6,006 nucleotides of DNA, taken from NCBI GenBank assembly GCA_003160265.1, contig PLQY01000043.1, positions 1 through 6,006 on the forward strand, written 5' to 3'. This document shows, in pieces, positions 1 to 5,916 of this stretch. Source of the DNA: Peptococcaceae bacterium. Lineage in GTDB: Bacteria; Bacillota; DSM-12270; Thermacetogeniales; Thermacetogeniaceae. A program made the translations under genes and the position numbers. Each line of letters opens with the position of its first letter. The stretch's first letter is position 1. The notes under the pieces are model-generated. The model searched no databases, had not been told where the DNA came from, and saw nothing but the letters and a program-made list of their open reading frames with translations.

Positions 1-133
1 GGTTCTGCCTGTCCTGATTCTGTTGTTGCTGGGCGCGCTGTTGCTGCTGTCGCTGATCCTGCTGCGCCTGTCTCTGGTTGTTCTGGTTCTGCCTGTCCTG
101 ATTCTGCTGTTGCTGGGCGCGCTGCTGCTGTTG
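1..133 (-). repeat. 84-bp direct repeat inside the Gln-rich gene
   Basis: Bases 1-49 match bases 85-133 at 46 of 49 positions, a period of 84 bp or 28 codons. The three differences, at 23, 41 and 47 of the unit, swap CAA and CAG and leave the peptide unchanged. Each unit contains the peptide RAQQQQNQDRQN. The first copy touches the window edge, so the array may continue outside. It reads as an in-frame minisatellite. Confidence 0.85.
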
Positions 134-298
134 CGGCTGCGCGGGCTGTTGCCGCTGCGCCGGCTGTTGCTGAGCGTGTTGCGGCTGACCCGCTTGATCA
201 TGCTTGTCGCCTTGCCTCTGATCCTGCGCCGAGGCTGGAACGGCCATTCCAAGCGCCAACGCCAGGGCTGCCGTAGTGAAGATGAGTTTCGCATTCAT
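1..298 (-). CDS. Exported Gln/Asn-rich repeat protein, 5' part only
   Basis: The reading frame opens with ATG at 298 and runs off the window's left edge after 99 residues. Upstream is AGAGGAA, with GAGG 8 bases from the ATG, a usable ribosome binding site. Residues 1-24 look like a Sec signal peptide: one Lys at position 4, a hydrophobic Ala/Leu core and an ASA cleavage site before Gln25. The rest is low complexity, dominated by Gln with Asn, Arg, Ala and Asp; there are Gln/Pro/Ala blocks at about 38-57, then a 28-residue repeat from about 57 on. No enzymatic domain is visible in the part present. The short, weakly basic signal peptide resembles those of Gram-negative periplasmic proteins. 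Some RcnB-like periplasmic proteins have a Gln/Arg-rich N-terminus, but the domain that would decide this lies outside the window, so the function is unknown. Its style is unlike the adjoining ribosomal operon. Confidence 0.7.
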   Translation of the reverse strand, partial: MNAKLIFTTAALALALGMAVPASAQDQRQGDKHDQAGQPQHAQQQPAQRQQPAQPQQQQRAQQQQNQDRQNQNNQRQAQQDQRQQQQRAQQQQNQDRQN

Positions 299-336
299 AG
301 GAGGTTCCTCTTATTACTTGCATCTCGTTAACTGCC

Positions 337-354
337 GCTTGCTCCGGAGCAAGC
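337..354. promoter_or_regulatory. 18-bp perfect palindrome upstream of the Gln-rich gene
   Basis: GCTTGCTCCGGAGCAAGC is its own reverse complement. It lies 38 bases before the start codon at 298, so it could be a dimeric regulator's operator or a small hairpin in the 5' untranslated region. No T-run follows on either strand, which argues against an intrinsic terminator. The symmetry is seen directly; a regulatory role is inference. Confidence 0.45.
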
Positions 355-520
355 TTCCTGTTGTCGAATGGACTGGACTCCGGATACCTTCAGCCGATAC
401 GGCCAGTCACACCCCACCGCGTTCTCCGCGCTTGAGGGCTACTGCACTCAGGCTCTTCTGTAAGTTTGGGCGGGTCTCGAAATCATGTCTGATTCGTTTT
501 GCTCATCGTCGAAGAGCCTC

Positions 521-560
521 TCCGCAGCCCATCCGCCCCATCCGCAGCCCATCCGGCCCA
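521..560. repeat. 20-bp tandem repeat, two copies
   Basis: Bases 521-540 and 541-560 are adjacent copies that differ at one position (C536 versus G556). Each copy is built from shorter ATCCGCCC/ATCCGCAGCCC-like pieces, so it looks like a small minisatellite in non-coding DNA. No function can be assigned. Confidence 0.8.
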
Positions 561-638
561 AATGTTGGTAATCCCGCTTGCCATCAGCCGAGCTTGGCGC
601 TCAGGCTGGCTACCACAAACGAAGCTGGAGGTCGCTTT

Positions 639-718
639 CTGCCCCCTGCCCCTCAAATCCCTGATCTCCGATGACGAACCAGTAATCACCAACCACTAAC
701 CACTAACCACTAACCACC
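639..718. repeat. Heptad (7-bp) tandem repeat array after rpmJ
   Basis: Three perfect AACCACT heptamers occupy 691-711, flanked in the same phase by AACCACC (712-718), AATCACC (684-690) and AACCAGT (677-683). Further left, the 7-base register can be followed through degenerate units to two CTGCCCC copies at 639-652. The array begins 3 bases past the rpmJ stop codon. Related AACC heptads lie across the map stop, and another heptad family sits in the KOW gene. Heptameric short tandem repeats are known from other bacteria, such as the STRR families of filamentous cyanobacteria; whether these are related is not shown here. Confidence 0.8.
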
Positions 719-721
719 ATT

Positions 722-835
722 TTAGCCCTGTTTTTGCTTATGCTTCGGGTTCTCGCAGAGAACCATCACCCTGCCCTTGCGGCGAATGATCTTGCATTTC
801 TCGCAGATGGTCTTCACAGAAGCCCGCACCTTCAT
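722..835 (-). CDS. rpmJ: 50S ribosomal protein L36
   Basis: This 37-residue protein of the large ribosomal subunit starts [20 protein letters not shown] and has the usual family length. It is the zinc-binding form: Cys11, Cys14, Cys27 and His32 form the CxxC-x12-C-x4-H site. The strongly basic make-up fits contact with 23S rRNA. ATG at 835 has GAAAGGGG about 8 bases upstream. infA ends 57 bases earlier, the usual infA-rpmJ order. In most bacteria rpsM follows; here heptad repeats and unrelated DNA follow, and no intrinsic terminator is seen. Identification rests on near-complete match to the family pattern. Confidence 0.97.
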   Translation of the reverse strand: MKVRASVKTICEKCKIIRRKGRVMVLCENPKHKQKQG

Positions 836-892
836 CGAAAACGCCCCTTTCAGCAGCCATGTGACGTATGATTTTCTGTACGACGGATAAAC

Positions 893-1117
893 TTATTTAA
901 AACGATAGACAATCCGTCCCCGGGTCAGATCGTATGGCGAGAGCTCCACAGTAACTTTGTCTCCCGGCAGGATACGAATAAAGTTCATCCTGATCTTGCC
1001 GGAAACATGGGCCAGCACCCGGTGGCTGTTCTCCAGTTCCACCCGGAACATGGCGTTAGGCAGGGCCTCGATCACCTTGCCTTCGACTTCAATTACATTT
1101 GGCTTGGACTTGGGCAT
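893..1117 (-). CDS. infA: Translation initiation factor IF-1
   Basis: The 74-residue product is a single S1/OB-fold protein of normal IF-1 length. IF-1 binds the 30S A site during initiation and works with IF-2 and IF-3. Diagnostic stretches are [20 protein letters not shown] (residues 8-27), [14 protein letters not shown], then [20 protein letters not shown] (42-61) and the closing [13 protein letters not shown]. The N-terminal MPKSKPN differs slightly from the common MAKED-type start. ATG at 1117 lies 1 base after the TGA of the KOW gene, and a GAGGGGGT ribosome binding site sits inside the end of that gene, so the two are probably translationally coupled. Confidence 0.97.
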   Translation of the reverse strand: MPKSKPNVIEVEGKVIEALPNAMFRVELENSHRVLAHVSGKIRMNFIRILPGDKVTVELSPYDLTRGRIVYRFK

Positions 1118-1118
1118 G

Positions 1119-1553
1119 TCATTTCTCTACCCCCTCGTTCGGACTCTTACCAACCACGGTTTCCATAAACCCGGCAATCACCCTGCGAACCTCGACGTTA
1201 CCAACCTGTTGACCGGCTTCCCATTGCTGCGCCAGATGTTCCGCCACTGCCGGGTAAAACCGCAGGTGCTTGATATTCTTGCGCTTGGGATTTTCTATCC
1301 GGCGCTTATCACCGTTTACCAGGTAAACAAAAGCTTCATCTATTATCTCCAGAACGAGGTAAGGTTCACCCCGGTCACGGCCACTTTTGGACACTGCCAG
1401 TTGTCCGATAACTGCATTGTCATCCTGAGCCATTTTGGTCGTTGGTCGTGGGCCGTTGGTCGTTGGGATTTGCAGGTCTTTCTGCGTACCCACTTTGGTC
1501 GTTGGCATTTGGCCATTGGTCGTCGGATGCATGCTGTCCTTTTTTCTATTCAT
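1119..1553 (-). CDS. KOW-type (L14e-like) RNA-binding protein, extended N-terminus
   Basis: The conserved part starts at residue 41 ([20 protein letters not shown]) and continues with a beta-rich core to about residue 98 ([28 protein letters not shown]). This matches the small KOW-domain proteins found between map and infA in many Firmicutes, annotated as RNA-binding or L14e-like. The role is not established; ribosome or rRNA binding is inferred from the fold and operon position. The C-terminal part (99-144) looks helical. The start is uncertain. ATG at 1433 gives a 104-residue protein of family-like length but has no ribosome binding site, only repeat DNA upstream. ATG at 1553 has AAGGTG 10 bases upstream and adds 40 residues encoded by repeat DNA; ATG at 1532 has AAGGA 4 bases upstream. 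The longest form is listed. The frame ends 1 base before infA. Confidence 0.8.
   Translation of the reverse strand: MNRKKDSMHPTTNGQMPTTKVGTQKDLQIPTTNGPRPTTKMAQDDNAVIGQLAVSKSGRDRGEPYLVLEIIDEAFVYLVNGDKRRIENPKRKNIKHLRFYPAVAEHLAQQWEAGQQVGNVEVRRVIAGFMETVVGKSPNEGVEK
1430..1526. repeat. Imperfect 37-bp repeats made of heptads, in frame with the KOW gene
   Basis: Copies at 1430-1466 and 1490-1526 agree at 30 of 37 positions, and their starts are 60 bp apart. On the plus strand each is built of TTGGTCG-like 7-mers, for example TTGGTCG TTGGTCG TGGGCCG TTGGTCG. Because 60 is a multiple of 3, both copies are read in the same frame, giving [12 protein letters not shown] and [12 protein letters not shown]. 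The minus-strand end of one copy supplies the GTG of Val21 and the other the ATG of Met41. Confidence 0.8.
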
Positions 1554-1563
1554 TGAAAACCAA

Positions 1564-1569
1564 CACCTT
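1564..1569 (-). promoter_or_regulatory. Ribosome binding site favouring the upstream KOW-gene start
   Basis: On the minus strand this reads AAGGTG, 10 bases before ATG 1553. It matches part of the AGGAGGTGA consensus. The alternative ATG at 1433 is preceded only by CGACCAAA and repeat DNA. This is the main sequence evidence for translation of the repeat-encoded extension. Confidence 0.5.
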
Positions 1570-1581
1570 GTTTTTTATTTC

Positions 1582-1602
1582 AACTGGTAACCGCCAACCA
1601 CT
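1582..1602. repeat. Short AACC heptad run across the map stop codon
   Basis: AACTGGT, AACCGCC and AACCACT follow one another in a 7-base register. The last equals the unit of the array behind rpmJ and overlaps the map TAG stop (1601-1603). With only three units, two of them diverged, chance is not excluded. Confidence 0.45.
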
Positions 1603-2347
1603 AAACTTGGGTCAGGATTTCCGGTTGCCCCCCGGTGATCAGGACAGTATGTTCAAAGTGAGCCGACAGACTGTGATCCCTGGTCACTGCCGTCCAGTGG
1701 TTGGGCATCACCATCACCTCATAGGTTCCCACATTGACCATGGGCTCAATGGCAATAGTCATCCCGGGCTGCAACCTCGGCCCCATCCCGGCCCTGCCGA
1801 AGTTGGGGACCTGGGGTTCTTCGTGCATGCGAGCGCCAACGCCATGCCCCACAAAGTCTCGCACCACCTGGTAGCCGTGCGCTTCAACGAACTGTTGCAC
1901 CGCCGCCGAGATGTCTCCAATCCGGTTGCCGGGTACCGCCCGCCCGATCCCTTCAAAAAGGGACTGCCGGGTTACCTGAAGCAGCCGGGAGGCCTCGGCT
2001 GAGATCTCCCCGACCGGAAAGGTGAGGGTCGCATCACCAACGTAACCGTGGTACACTGCTCCAATGTCAATGCTAATAATATCCCCGTTTTCCAGTTTCT
2101 TTAAACCCGGAATCCCGTGAACCACCTCTTCGTTTACCGAAGCGCAGATGCTTGCGGGGAACCCCTGATATCCGAGAAACGCCGGTTCTGCACCCTCCCT
2201 GCGCATGAACTCGTCTGCAAACTGATTAAGTTCACCGGTGGTGACCCCGGGCACGACCCGCTTGCCCAGTTCCTGCAGGGCCAGGGCCACGATCCGCCCA
2301 GCCTCCCGCATGTTCGAGACCTCCCGGGCCGATTTCAAAGTGATCAT
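1601..2347 (-). CDS. map: Methionine aminopeptidase, type I
   Basis: This 248-residue cytosolic metalloenzyme removes the initiator methionine from new proteins whose second residue is small. It has the pita-bread fold length of type Ia enzymes, without an N-terminal extension. The five metal ligands are present: Asp94 (in SIDIGA), Asp105 (in [10 protein letters not shown]), His168 (in FVGHGVG), Glu201 (in IAIEPM) and Glu232. The substrate-pocket histidines are at 77 (VVHGIP) and 175 ([12 protein letters not shown]). ATG at 2347 overlaps the adk TGA by 4 bases (ATGA), with AGGGAG 9 bases upstream inside adk, so coupling is likely. The adk-map order is normal for this operon. Nothing suggests loss of function. 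Confidence 0.97.
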   Translation of the reverse strand: MITLKSAREVSNMREAGRIVALALQELGKRVVPGVTTGELNQFADEFMRREGAEPAFLGYQGFPASICASVNEEVVHGIPGLKKLENGDIISIDIGAVYHGYVGDATLTFPVGEISAEASRLLQVTRQSLFEGIGRAVPGNRIGDISAAVQQFVEAHGYQVVRDFVGHGVGARMHEEPQVPNFGRAGMGPRLQPGMTIAIEPMVNVGTYEVMVMPNHWTAVTRDHSLSAHFEHTVLITGGQPEILTQV

Positions 2348-2997
2348 CTATCAAGACTCCCTAATAGGCCAAGTATTGCGTCCCACACGGCGTCGATCCC
2401 CGGTTCCCCGTCGACATCCCGGAGCAGACCGCGCTGCCGGTAAAACTTCAGCAGGGGGGCCGTCTTATTGGTATAGACCCGCATCCGGTCACTGACAGTC
2501 TCCGGGGTGTCGTCGCTGCGCTGATAGAGCTCGCCCCCACAACGGTCACAGATCCCATCCTGCTTGGGAGGATTGAAGACCAGGTGGTAGGACGTCCCGC
2601 ATTGGCGGCAGATCCGGCGCCCGGTCAAACGCTCCACCAGGACTGCCGGAGCAACCTTGATGTTGAGCACCAGATCGAGCTTCATTGACAGTTCATCCAG
2701 CAGCCGCTCCAAGGCCTCCGCCTGGGGGATGGTGCGGGGAAACCCGTCCAGCAAGAAGCCGGCCTTGCAGTCCAGTGCCTGCACGCGCTCCCTGACAATC
2801 CCGATGGTGACCGCATCCGGTACCAGTTCACCGGCGTCCAGGTAAGACTTGGCCTGGCGCCCGAGGTCGGTGCCAGATCTGATCGCCTCCCGGAAGATGT
2901 CCCCGGTGGCAATGTGGGGTATTTTACAGTATCCGCTAATCCTCTCCGCCTGGGTGCCTTTCCCGGCACCAGGCGGGCCCATCAACAAGATCCTCAT
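2344..2997 (-). CDS. adk: Adenylate kinase, zinc-LID type
   Basis: The 217-residue cytosolic enzyme catalyses ATP + AMP = 2 ADP. Motifs in order are the P-loop GPPGAGKGT (7-15), the AMP-binding TGDIFR (31-36), DGFPRT (84-89), ERLTGRR (122-128) at the LID start, and [14 protein letters not shown] (162-175). The LID (about 122-160) carries Cys130, Cys133, Cys150 and Cys153 in a CxxC-x16-CxxC pattern, the structural zinc site common in Gram-positive bacteria. ATG at 2997 begins MRILLMG and has GGAG 8 bases upstream. The frame stays open further upstream, but only as antisense-like noise over secY. It lies 29 bases after secY and overlaps map by 4 bases. Confidence 0.97.
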   Translation of the reverse strand: MRILLMGPPGAGKGTQAERISGYCKIPHIATGDIFREAIRSGTDLGRQAKSYLDAGELVPDAVTIGIVRERVQALDCKAGFLLDGFPRTIPQAEALERLLDELSMKLDLVLNIKVAPAVLVERLTGRRICRQCGTSYHLVFNPPKQDGICDRCGGELYQRSDDTPETVSDRMRVYTNKTAPLLKFYRQRGLLRDVDGEPGIDAVWDAILGLLGSLDR

Positions 2998-3026
2998 CCT
3001 TGCCTCTCCACTCCATTTCGAAAGGC

Positions 3027-4310
3027 CTACTTCATGAAGCCCTGATAATGCCGCATCAATAGGTGCGACTCGAACTGCTTCATCGTCTCCAGCGCCACGC
3101 CCACCACGATCAACAGGGCTGTCCCCCCGAAGTACAGGGAGGAGATGCCGGTGGCGGCGATCATGAAGTTCGGGAGTACGGCGATCAGCGCCAGGAAGAT
3201 GGCGCCGGCCAGGGTCAGCTTGGTCAACACCCGGTTGATATATTCCCCGGTTGGTCGACCGGGGCGCAACCCCGGCACGAAGCCGCCGTACTTCTTCAAG
3301 TTGTCGGCCACATCCATCGGATTGAACACGATCGCCGTATAGAAGTAGGTGAAGAAGATGATCAACAGGGCATACACCACGGAGTTCCAGGCAGTCCCGA
3401 ACTGCAACTGCCTGGCGATATTCTGGGCGATCGGGCTGTTGATCCACTGGGCGATCTGCATCGGGAACATCAGGATGGACATGGCGAAGATGATCGGGAT
3501 CACGCCGGCCTGGTTGACCCGCAGCGGTATGTGAGTGCTCTGCCCACCGTAGACCTTGCGCCCCATCACCCGCTTGGCGTACTGCACCGGTATCCGGCGC
3601 GTGCCCTCGTTGACCGCCACCACGGCGGCGATCACCAGCAGTCCCAACAGGGTCAGCACGAGCACGCTCCACCAGCCGATGGAGCCCGCCTGCAACAGCT
3701 TGAAGGTGTTGACCGCCCCGCTCGGGAGCCGGGAGACGATGCCGGCGAAGATGATCAGTGAGATCCCGTTGCCGATCCCCTTCTCGGTGATCAGCTCACC
3801 CAGCCACATCAGGACGGCAGTCCCTGCAGTCAGGCTGACGGCGACCAGCAGATACTCCCCTAGGCCTGGGTGTAGCAGGATGACCTGTCCGCCGGTAAGT
3901 GCGGTCGGGTGGCCTAGCGCAATCGACATGCCGACTGCCTGGATAAATCCGAGCGCTACGGTACCGTAACGTGTGTACTGCGTGATAATCTTCCGCCCGG
4001 CTTCCCCCTCCTTGGAGAGCTGCTCCAGCTTGGGAATGACCACGGTCAGCAACTGGATGATAATGGAGGCGTTGATGTACGGCGTTATGCTCATGGCAAA
4101 CACCGACAGATTCTTGAACGCCCCGCCGGAGATCATGTCAAAGAACCCTAGAAAAGCGCTCGACGAGATCAACTTTGCCAGCGCAGCCTGGTCGACGCCA
4201 GGCACAGGTATGTGCACCCCCACCCGGAACACTAGAAACATCAACAGGGTGAAGAGCACCTTGCGCCTGAGATCGCCCAACTTCCATGCAGCTTGAACCG
4301 ATTCCAGCAC
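3027..4310 (-). CDS. secY: Protein translocase subunit SecY
   Basis: SecY is the 10-helix membrane pore of the Sec translocon; with SecE and SecG, and SecA or the ribosome, it exports or inserts proteins. The 427-residue length is normal. Recognisable parts are [10 protein letters not shown] (31-40) after helix 1, the plug and helix 2 region [20 protein letters not shown] (61-80), [13 protein letters not shown] (172-184), [10 protein letters not shown] (238-247), [15 protein letters not shown] (262-276), and the SecA/ribosome-facing [13 protein letters not shown] loop (339-351). The start is GTG at 4310, directly after the rplO TAG with no gap, and is fixed by a 9-base match to the anti-Shine-Dalgarno sequence. 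The C-terminus ([12 protein letters not shown]) is intact. Its position between rplO and adk is canonical. Confidence 0.98.
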   Translation of the reverse strand: MLESVQAAWKLGDLRRKVLFTLLMFLVFRVGVHIPVPGVDQAALAKLISSSAFLGFFDMISGGAFKNLSVFAMSITPYINASIIIQLLTVVIPKLEQLSKEGEAGRKIITQYTRYGTVALGFIQAVGMSIALGHPTALTGGQVILLHPGLGEYLLVAVSLTAGTAVLMWLGELITEKGIGNGISLIIFAGIVSRLPSGAVNTFKLLQAGSIGWWSVLVLTLLGLLVIAAVVAVNEGTRRIPVQYAKRVMGRKVYGGQSTHIPLRVNQAGVIPIIFAMSILMFPMQIAQWINSPIAQNIARQLQFGTAWNSVVYALLIIFFTYFYTAIVFNPMDVADNLKKYGGFVPGLRPGRPTGEYINRVLTKLTLAGAIFLALIAVLPNFMIAATGISSLYFGGTALLIVVGVALETMKQFESHLLMRHYQGFMK

Positions 4311-4751
4311 CTAGATCACCTCAACCTTGCCGCCGGCGGCCGCGACCTTCTCCACCGCACCCTTGCTGGCGCCGTGCACCTTGACAAAGAGCGGGCGGTC
4401 GATCTCGCCCTTGCCCAGCAGCTTGATCTTCAGACTGCGCTTCCTGACAATTCCCTCCTGGTAGAGGACCTCCGGCGTGACCTCGGTCCCGGCGTCCAGC
4501 CGGCTCAAGTCGCGGAGGTTGACGATTGCCATCTCTTCCCGCTGAATATTGGTGAATCCTCGTTTGGGGATTCGCCGGTACAGCGGCATCTGCCCACCTT
4601 CGAAGCCACGGCGCACCCCGCCCCCGGACCTTGCCTTCTGGCCCTTGTGCCCTCTCCCGGCGGTTTTACCAATGCCCGACCCAATGCCCTGGCCCTTACG
4701 AGTCGGCTTCTGGCGGGATCCCGCTGCCGGGCTTAGCTCATGCAGTCTCAC
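4311..4751 (-). CDS. rplO: 50S ribosomal protein L15
   Basis: With the GTG start at 4751 the protein has 146 residues, typical for L15. It begins [20 protein letters not shown]. The Gly/Arg/Lys-rich extended arm with [20 protein letters not shown] (22-41), SGGG and [16 protein letters not shown] (51-66) penetrates 23S rRNA; the globular C-terminal part includes [22 protein letters not shown]15 acts late in 50S assembly. The GTG overlaps the rpmD TGA as GTGA, and AAGGGGAG lies 8 bases upstream. A longer frame from ATG 4796 would add 15 residues foreign to the family and overlap rpmD by 49 bases, so I reject it. The stop touches the secY start. Confidence 0.96.
   Translation of the reverse strand: MRLHELSPAAGSRQKPTRKGQGIGSGIGKTAGRGHKGQKARSGGGVRRGFEGGQMPLYRRIPKRGFTNIQREEMAIVNLRDLSRLDAGTEVTPEVLYQEGIVRKRSLKIKLLGKGEIDRPLFVKVHGASKGAVEKVAAAGGKVEVI
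4314..4322 (-). promoter_or_regulatory. Strong ribosome binding site for secY
   Basis: On the minus strand this is GAGGTGATC, a 9-base match to the complement of the 16S rRNA 3' end, ending inside the rplO stop region. It places GTG 4310 at an ideal distance and overlaps the last codons of rplO, so ribosomes finishing L15 can start SecY directly. Confidence 0.85.
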
Positions 4752-4975
4752 TCGTTGTTCTCCCCTTCCCGCCGCGCGCCCGCTTTGGGCGGGCACTCGG
4801 GTACCACCGTCACCAGGTGCCGGACGTGTTTGATCATGCCCCTTATAGACGGCTGGTCGGCCTGGATTACCGAGGTATTCATCTTGCCCAGCCCCAGGCC
4901 CCGCAAAACCTTACGCTGCTGCTCCGGATAGCCAATCGGGCTGCGGACCAGGGTAATCTTCAACATGTCTGCCAT
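4748..4975 (-). CDS. rpmD: 50S ribosomal protein L30, extended C-terminus
   Basis: The 75-residue product matches bacterial L30 through about residue 58: [20 protein letters not shown] (5-24), RGLGLGKMN, then [17 protein letters not shown]. Bacterial L30 is usually about 58-60 residues, so the last 17 (from [17 protein letters not shown]) form an extra hydrophilic tail. That DNA also contains the rplO ribosome binding site, and the stop overlaps the rplO GTG, so the extension may exist to couple L15 translation. ATG at 4975 has GGGGGGAG 6 bases upstream. L30 binds 23S rRNA in the 50S subunit. Some lineages lack it, but here it is present in its standard place between rpsE and rplO. Confidence 0.95.
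   Translation of the reverse strand: MADMLKITLVRSPIGYPEQQRKVLRGLGLGKMNTSVIQADQPSIRGMIKHVRHLVTVVPECPPKAGARREGENNE
4760..4767 (-). promoter_or_regulatory. Ribosome binding site that fixes the rplO GTG start
   Basis: AAGGGGAG on the minus strand stands 8 bases before GTG 4751, inside the 3' end of rpmD. It supports the short L15 form over the longer frame from 4796. Confidence 0.75.
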
Positions 4976-5011
4976 TATTAACTCCCCCCAATTGGGATGC
5001 CAACAACCATT

Positions 5012-5509
5012 TTAGCCAATTAGCTCCTGGACGGTCTTGCCACGCATCCTGGCTACATCCTCAACCCGCTTCAGGCTCTTGAGACCTTCGATGGTGGCGT
5101 GCACCATGTTGTGAGAGTTGGAAGAACCGAGGGACTTGGTCAGGATGTCCTGGATCCCCGCCGCCTCAAGCACCGCACGCACCGGGCCACCAGCGATCAC
5201 GCCGGTACCTGGAGAAGCCGGTTTCAGCAGCACCTTGCCGGCGCCAAACTCGCCGGTGACCGAGTGGGGAATGCTGGTGCCCTTCATGGTGACTTCGATC
5301 AGACTCTTCTTGGCATCCTCGATTCCCTTTCTGATCGCCTCCGGCACCTCTCCGGCCTTGCCCAGGCCGGCGCCCACATGACCCTGACCGTCTCCGACGA
5401 CCACCAGGGCGCTGAAGCTGAACCTGCGGCCGCCCTTAACCACTTTGGCAACCCGGTTGATTGTCACTACCTTTTCTGTTAACTCCAGAGAGTTGGGATC
5501 TATGCGCAA
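5012..5509 (-). CDS. rpsE: 30S ribosomal protein S5
   Basis: The 165-residue product is a full-length S5. It starts [20 protein letters not shown] and continues with the loop [20 protein letters not shown] (21-40), the region where spectinomycin-resistance changes fall in other bacteria. Then come [20 protein letters not shown] (43-62) and the C-terminal domain with [20 protein letters not shown] (94-113) and [19 protein letters not shown]5 serves in decoding accuracy and mRNA entry on the 30S subunit. The start codon is TTG at 5509. An in-frame TAG (the rplR stop) lies nine codons upstream, no ATG or GTG falls between, and AAGGGAGGG stands 10 bases away. rpmD follows after 36 bases. Confidence 0.97.
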   Translation of the reverse strand: MRIDPNSLELTEKVVTINRVAKVVKGGRRFSFSALVVVGDGQGHVGAGLGKAGEVPEAIRKGIEDAKKSLIEVTMKGTSIPHSVTGEFGAGKVLLKPASPGTGVIAGGPVRAVLEAAGIQDILTKSLGSSNSHNMVHATIEGLKSLKRVEDVARMRGKTVQELIG

Positions 5510-5519
5510 AACGACTGTT

Positions 5520-5528
5520 CCCTCCCTT
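5520..5528 (-). promoter_or_regulatory. Ribosome binding site supporting the rpsE TTG start
   Basis: AAGGGAGGG on the minus strand lies 10 bases before TTG 5509, in the 24-base gap behind the rplR stop. No better start codon is in frame nearby. Confidence 0.75.
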
Positions 5529-5533
5529 GACCC

Positions 5534-5902
5534 CTAGAAATCCAGGCCTTGTTCCCGGGCTGCTTCAGCAAGCGCAGCAACCCGGCCATGGTAAAGGTTG
5601 CCGCCCCGGTCAAAAACGACCCTAGTGATTCCTTGAGCCAGCGCCCGTTCGGCGATCAGCTTGCCGACACTGCGGGCAGCCTCAAGGTTCTTGCCGATGC
5701 CATCGCCGGCCCGGAACTCCGGAGCCAGGGTGGACGCGGCAACCATCGTCCGTCCCTGCATGTCGTCGATAACCTGGGCATAGATGTGACTGAGGCTCCG
5801 GTATACACACAGCCGGGGCCGATCCGGGGTACCGAACACCTTTTTCCGGACCCGGATGTGTTTGCGCTGACGAATTTCCTGTCGCGACTGATTTTTCGGC
5901 AT
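5534..5902 (-). CDS. rplR: 50S ribosomal protein L18
   Basis: L18 binds 5S rRNA and helps attach it to the 50S central protuberance. From ATG 5902 the protein has 122 residues, the family's usual length. It has a basic N-terminus ([20 protein letters not shown], 8-27), then [20 protein letters not shown] (28-47), ASTLAPE, a helix with [13 protein letters not shown], and the signature [20 protein letters not shown] (95-114) with the final REQGLDF. A GTG three codons upstream (5911) is in frame, but its distance to AAGGGG is too short, whereas ATG 5902 sits about 10 bases from it. rplF ends 14 bases earlier. Confidence 0.96.
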   Translation of the reverse strand: MPKNQSRQEIRQRKHIRVRKKVFGTPDRPRLCVYRSLSHIYAQVIDDMQGRTMVAASTLAPEFRAGDGIGKNLEAARSVGKLIAERALAQGITRVVFDRGGNLYHGRVAALAEAAREQGLDF

Positions 5903-5916
5903 TCTTCTCACGCCCC

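Larger units (their letters stand above)
299..638. other. Stretch with no convincing gene
   Basis: About 340 bases separate the start of the Gln-rich gene from the heptad array behind rpmJ. Short open frames on both strands lack ribosome binding sites and recognisable protein sequence. No rpsM, tRNA or rRNA sequence is seen. It holds an 18-bp palindrome (337-354), a 20-bp tandem repeat (521-560), and a weak 9-bp inverted repeat (450-458 with 511-519, 52-base loop). It should carry the promoter of the leftward Gln-rich gene, but I find no clear -35/-10 pair. No stem followed by a T-run marks a terminator for the ribosomal operon. Confidence 0.6.

Noticed and set aside
23..331. Leu-rich open frame on the plus strand resembling a hydrophobic protein
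   Set aside because: It is the antisense reading of CAG/CAA repeats of the Gln-rich gene (CTG/TTG = Leu). It has no ribosome binding site, and the opposite frame has a signal peptide and a binding site.
450..519. Inverted repeat AGGCTCTTC/GAAGAGCCT as a terminator or structured RNA
   Set aside because: There are only 9 pairs with a 52-base loop and no T-run; this is expected by chance often enough in this span.
483..692. 69-residue minus-strand frame in the gene-poor stretch
   Set aside because: It is built partly of the 20-bp tandem repeat and starts inside the heptad array, with no clear ribosome binding site or recognisable motif.
639..718. CRISPR array
   Set aside because: The repeats are 7-bp tandem units without spacers, and no cas genes are nearby.
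2998..3672. N-terminal extension of adk giving a 442-residue frame
   Set aside because: The extra part lies inside secY in another frame, is low-complexity Arg/Asp/Gly sequence, and the P-loop start at 2997 with its own ribosome binding site fits adenylate kinase length exactly.
3063..3761. 232-residue His/Gln/Asp-rich plus-strand frame opposite secY
   Set aside because: It is antisense to a strongly conserved membrane protein gene in GC-rich DNA, and shows no family resemblance or ribosome binding site.
4752..4796. Longer rplO start at ATG 4796
   Set aside because: It would add 15 residues unlike L15 and overlap rpmD by 49 bases; GTG 4751 has a well-placed AAGGGGAG and the GTGA overlap.
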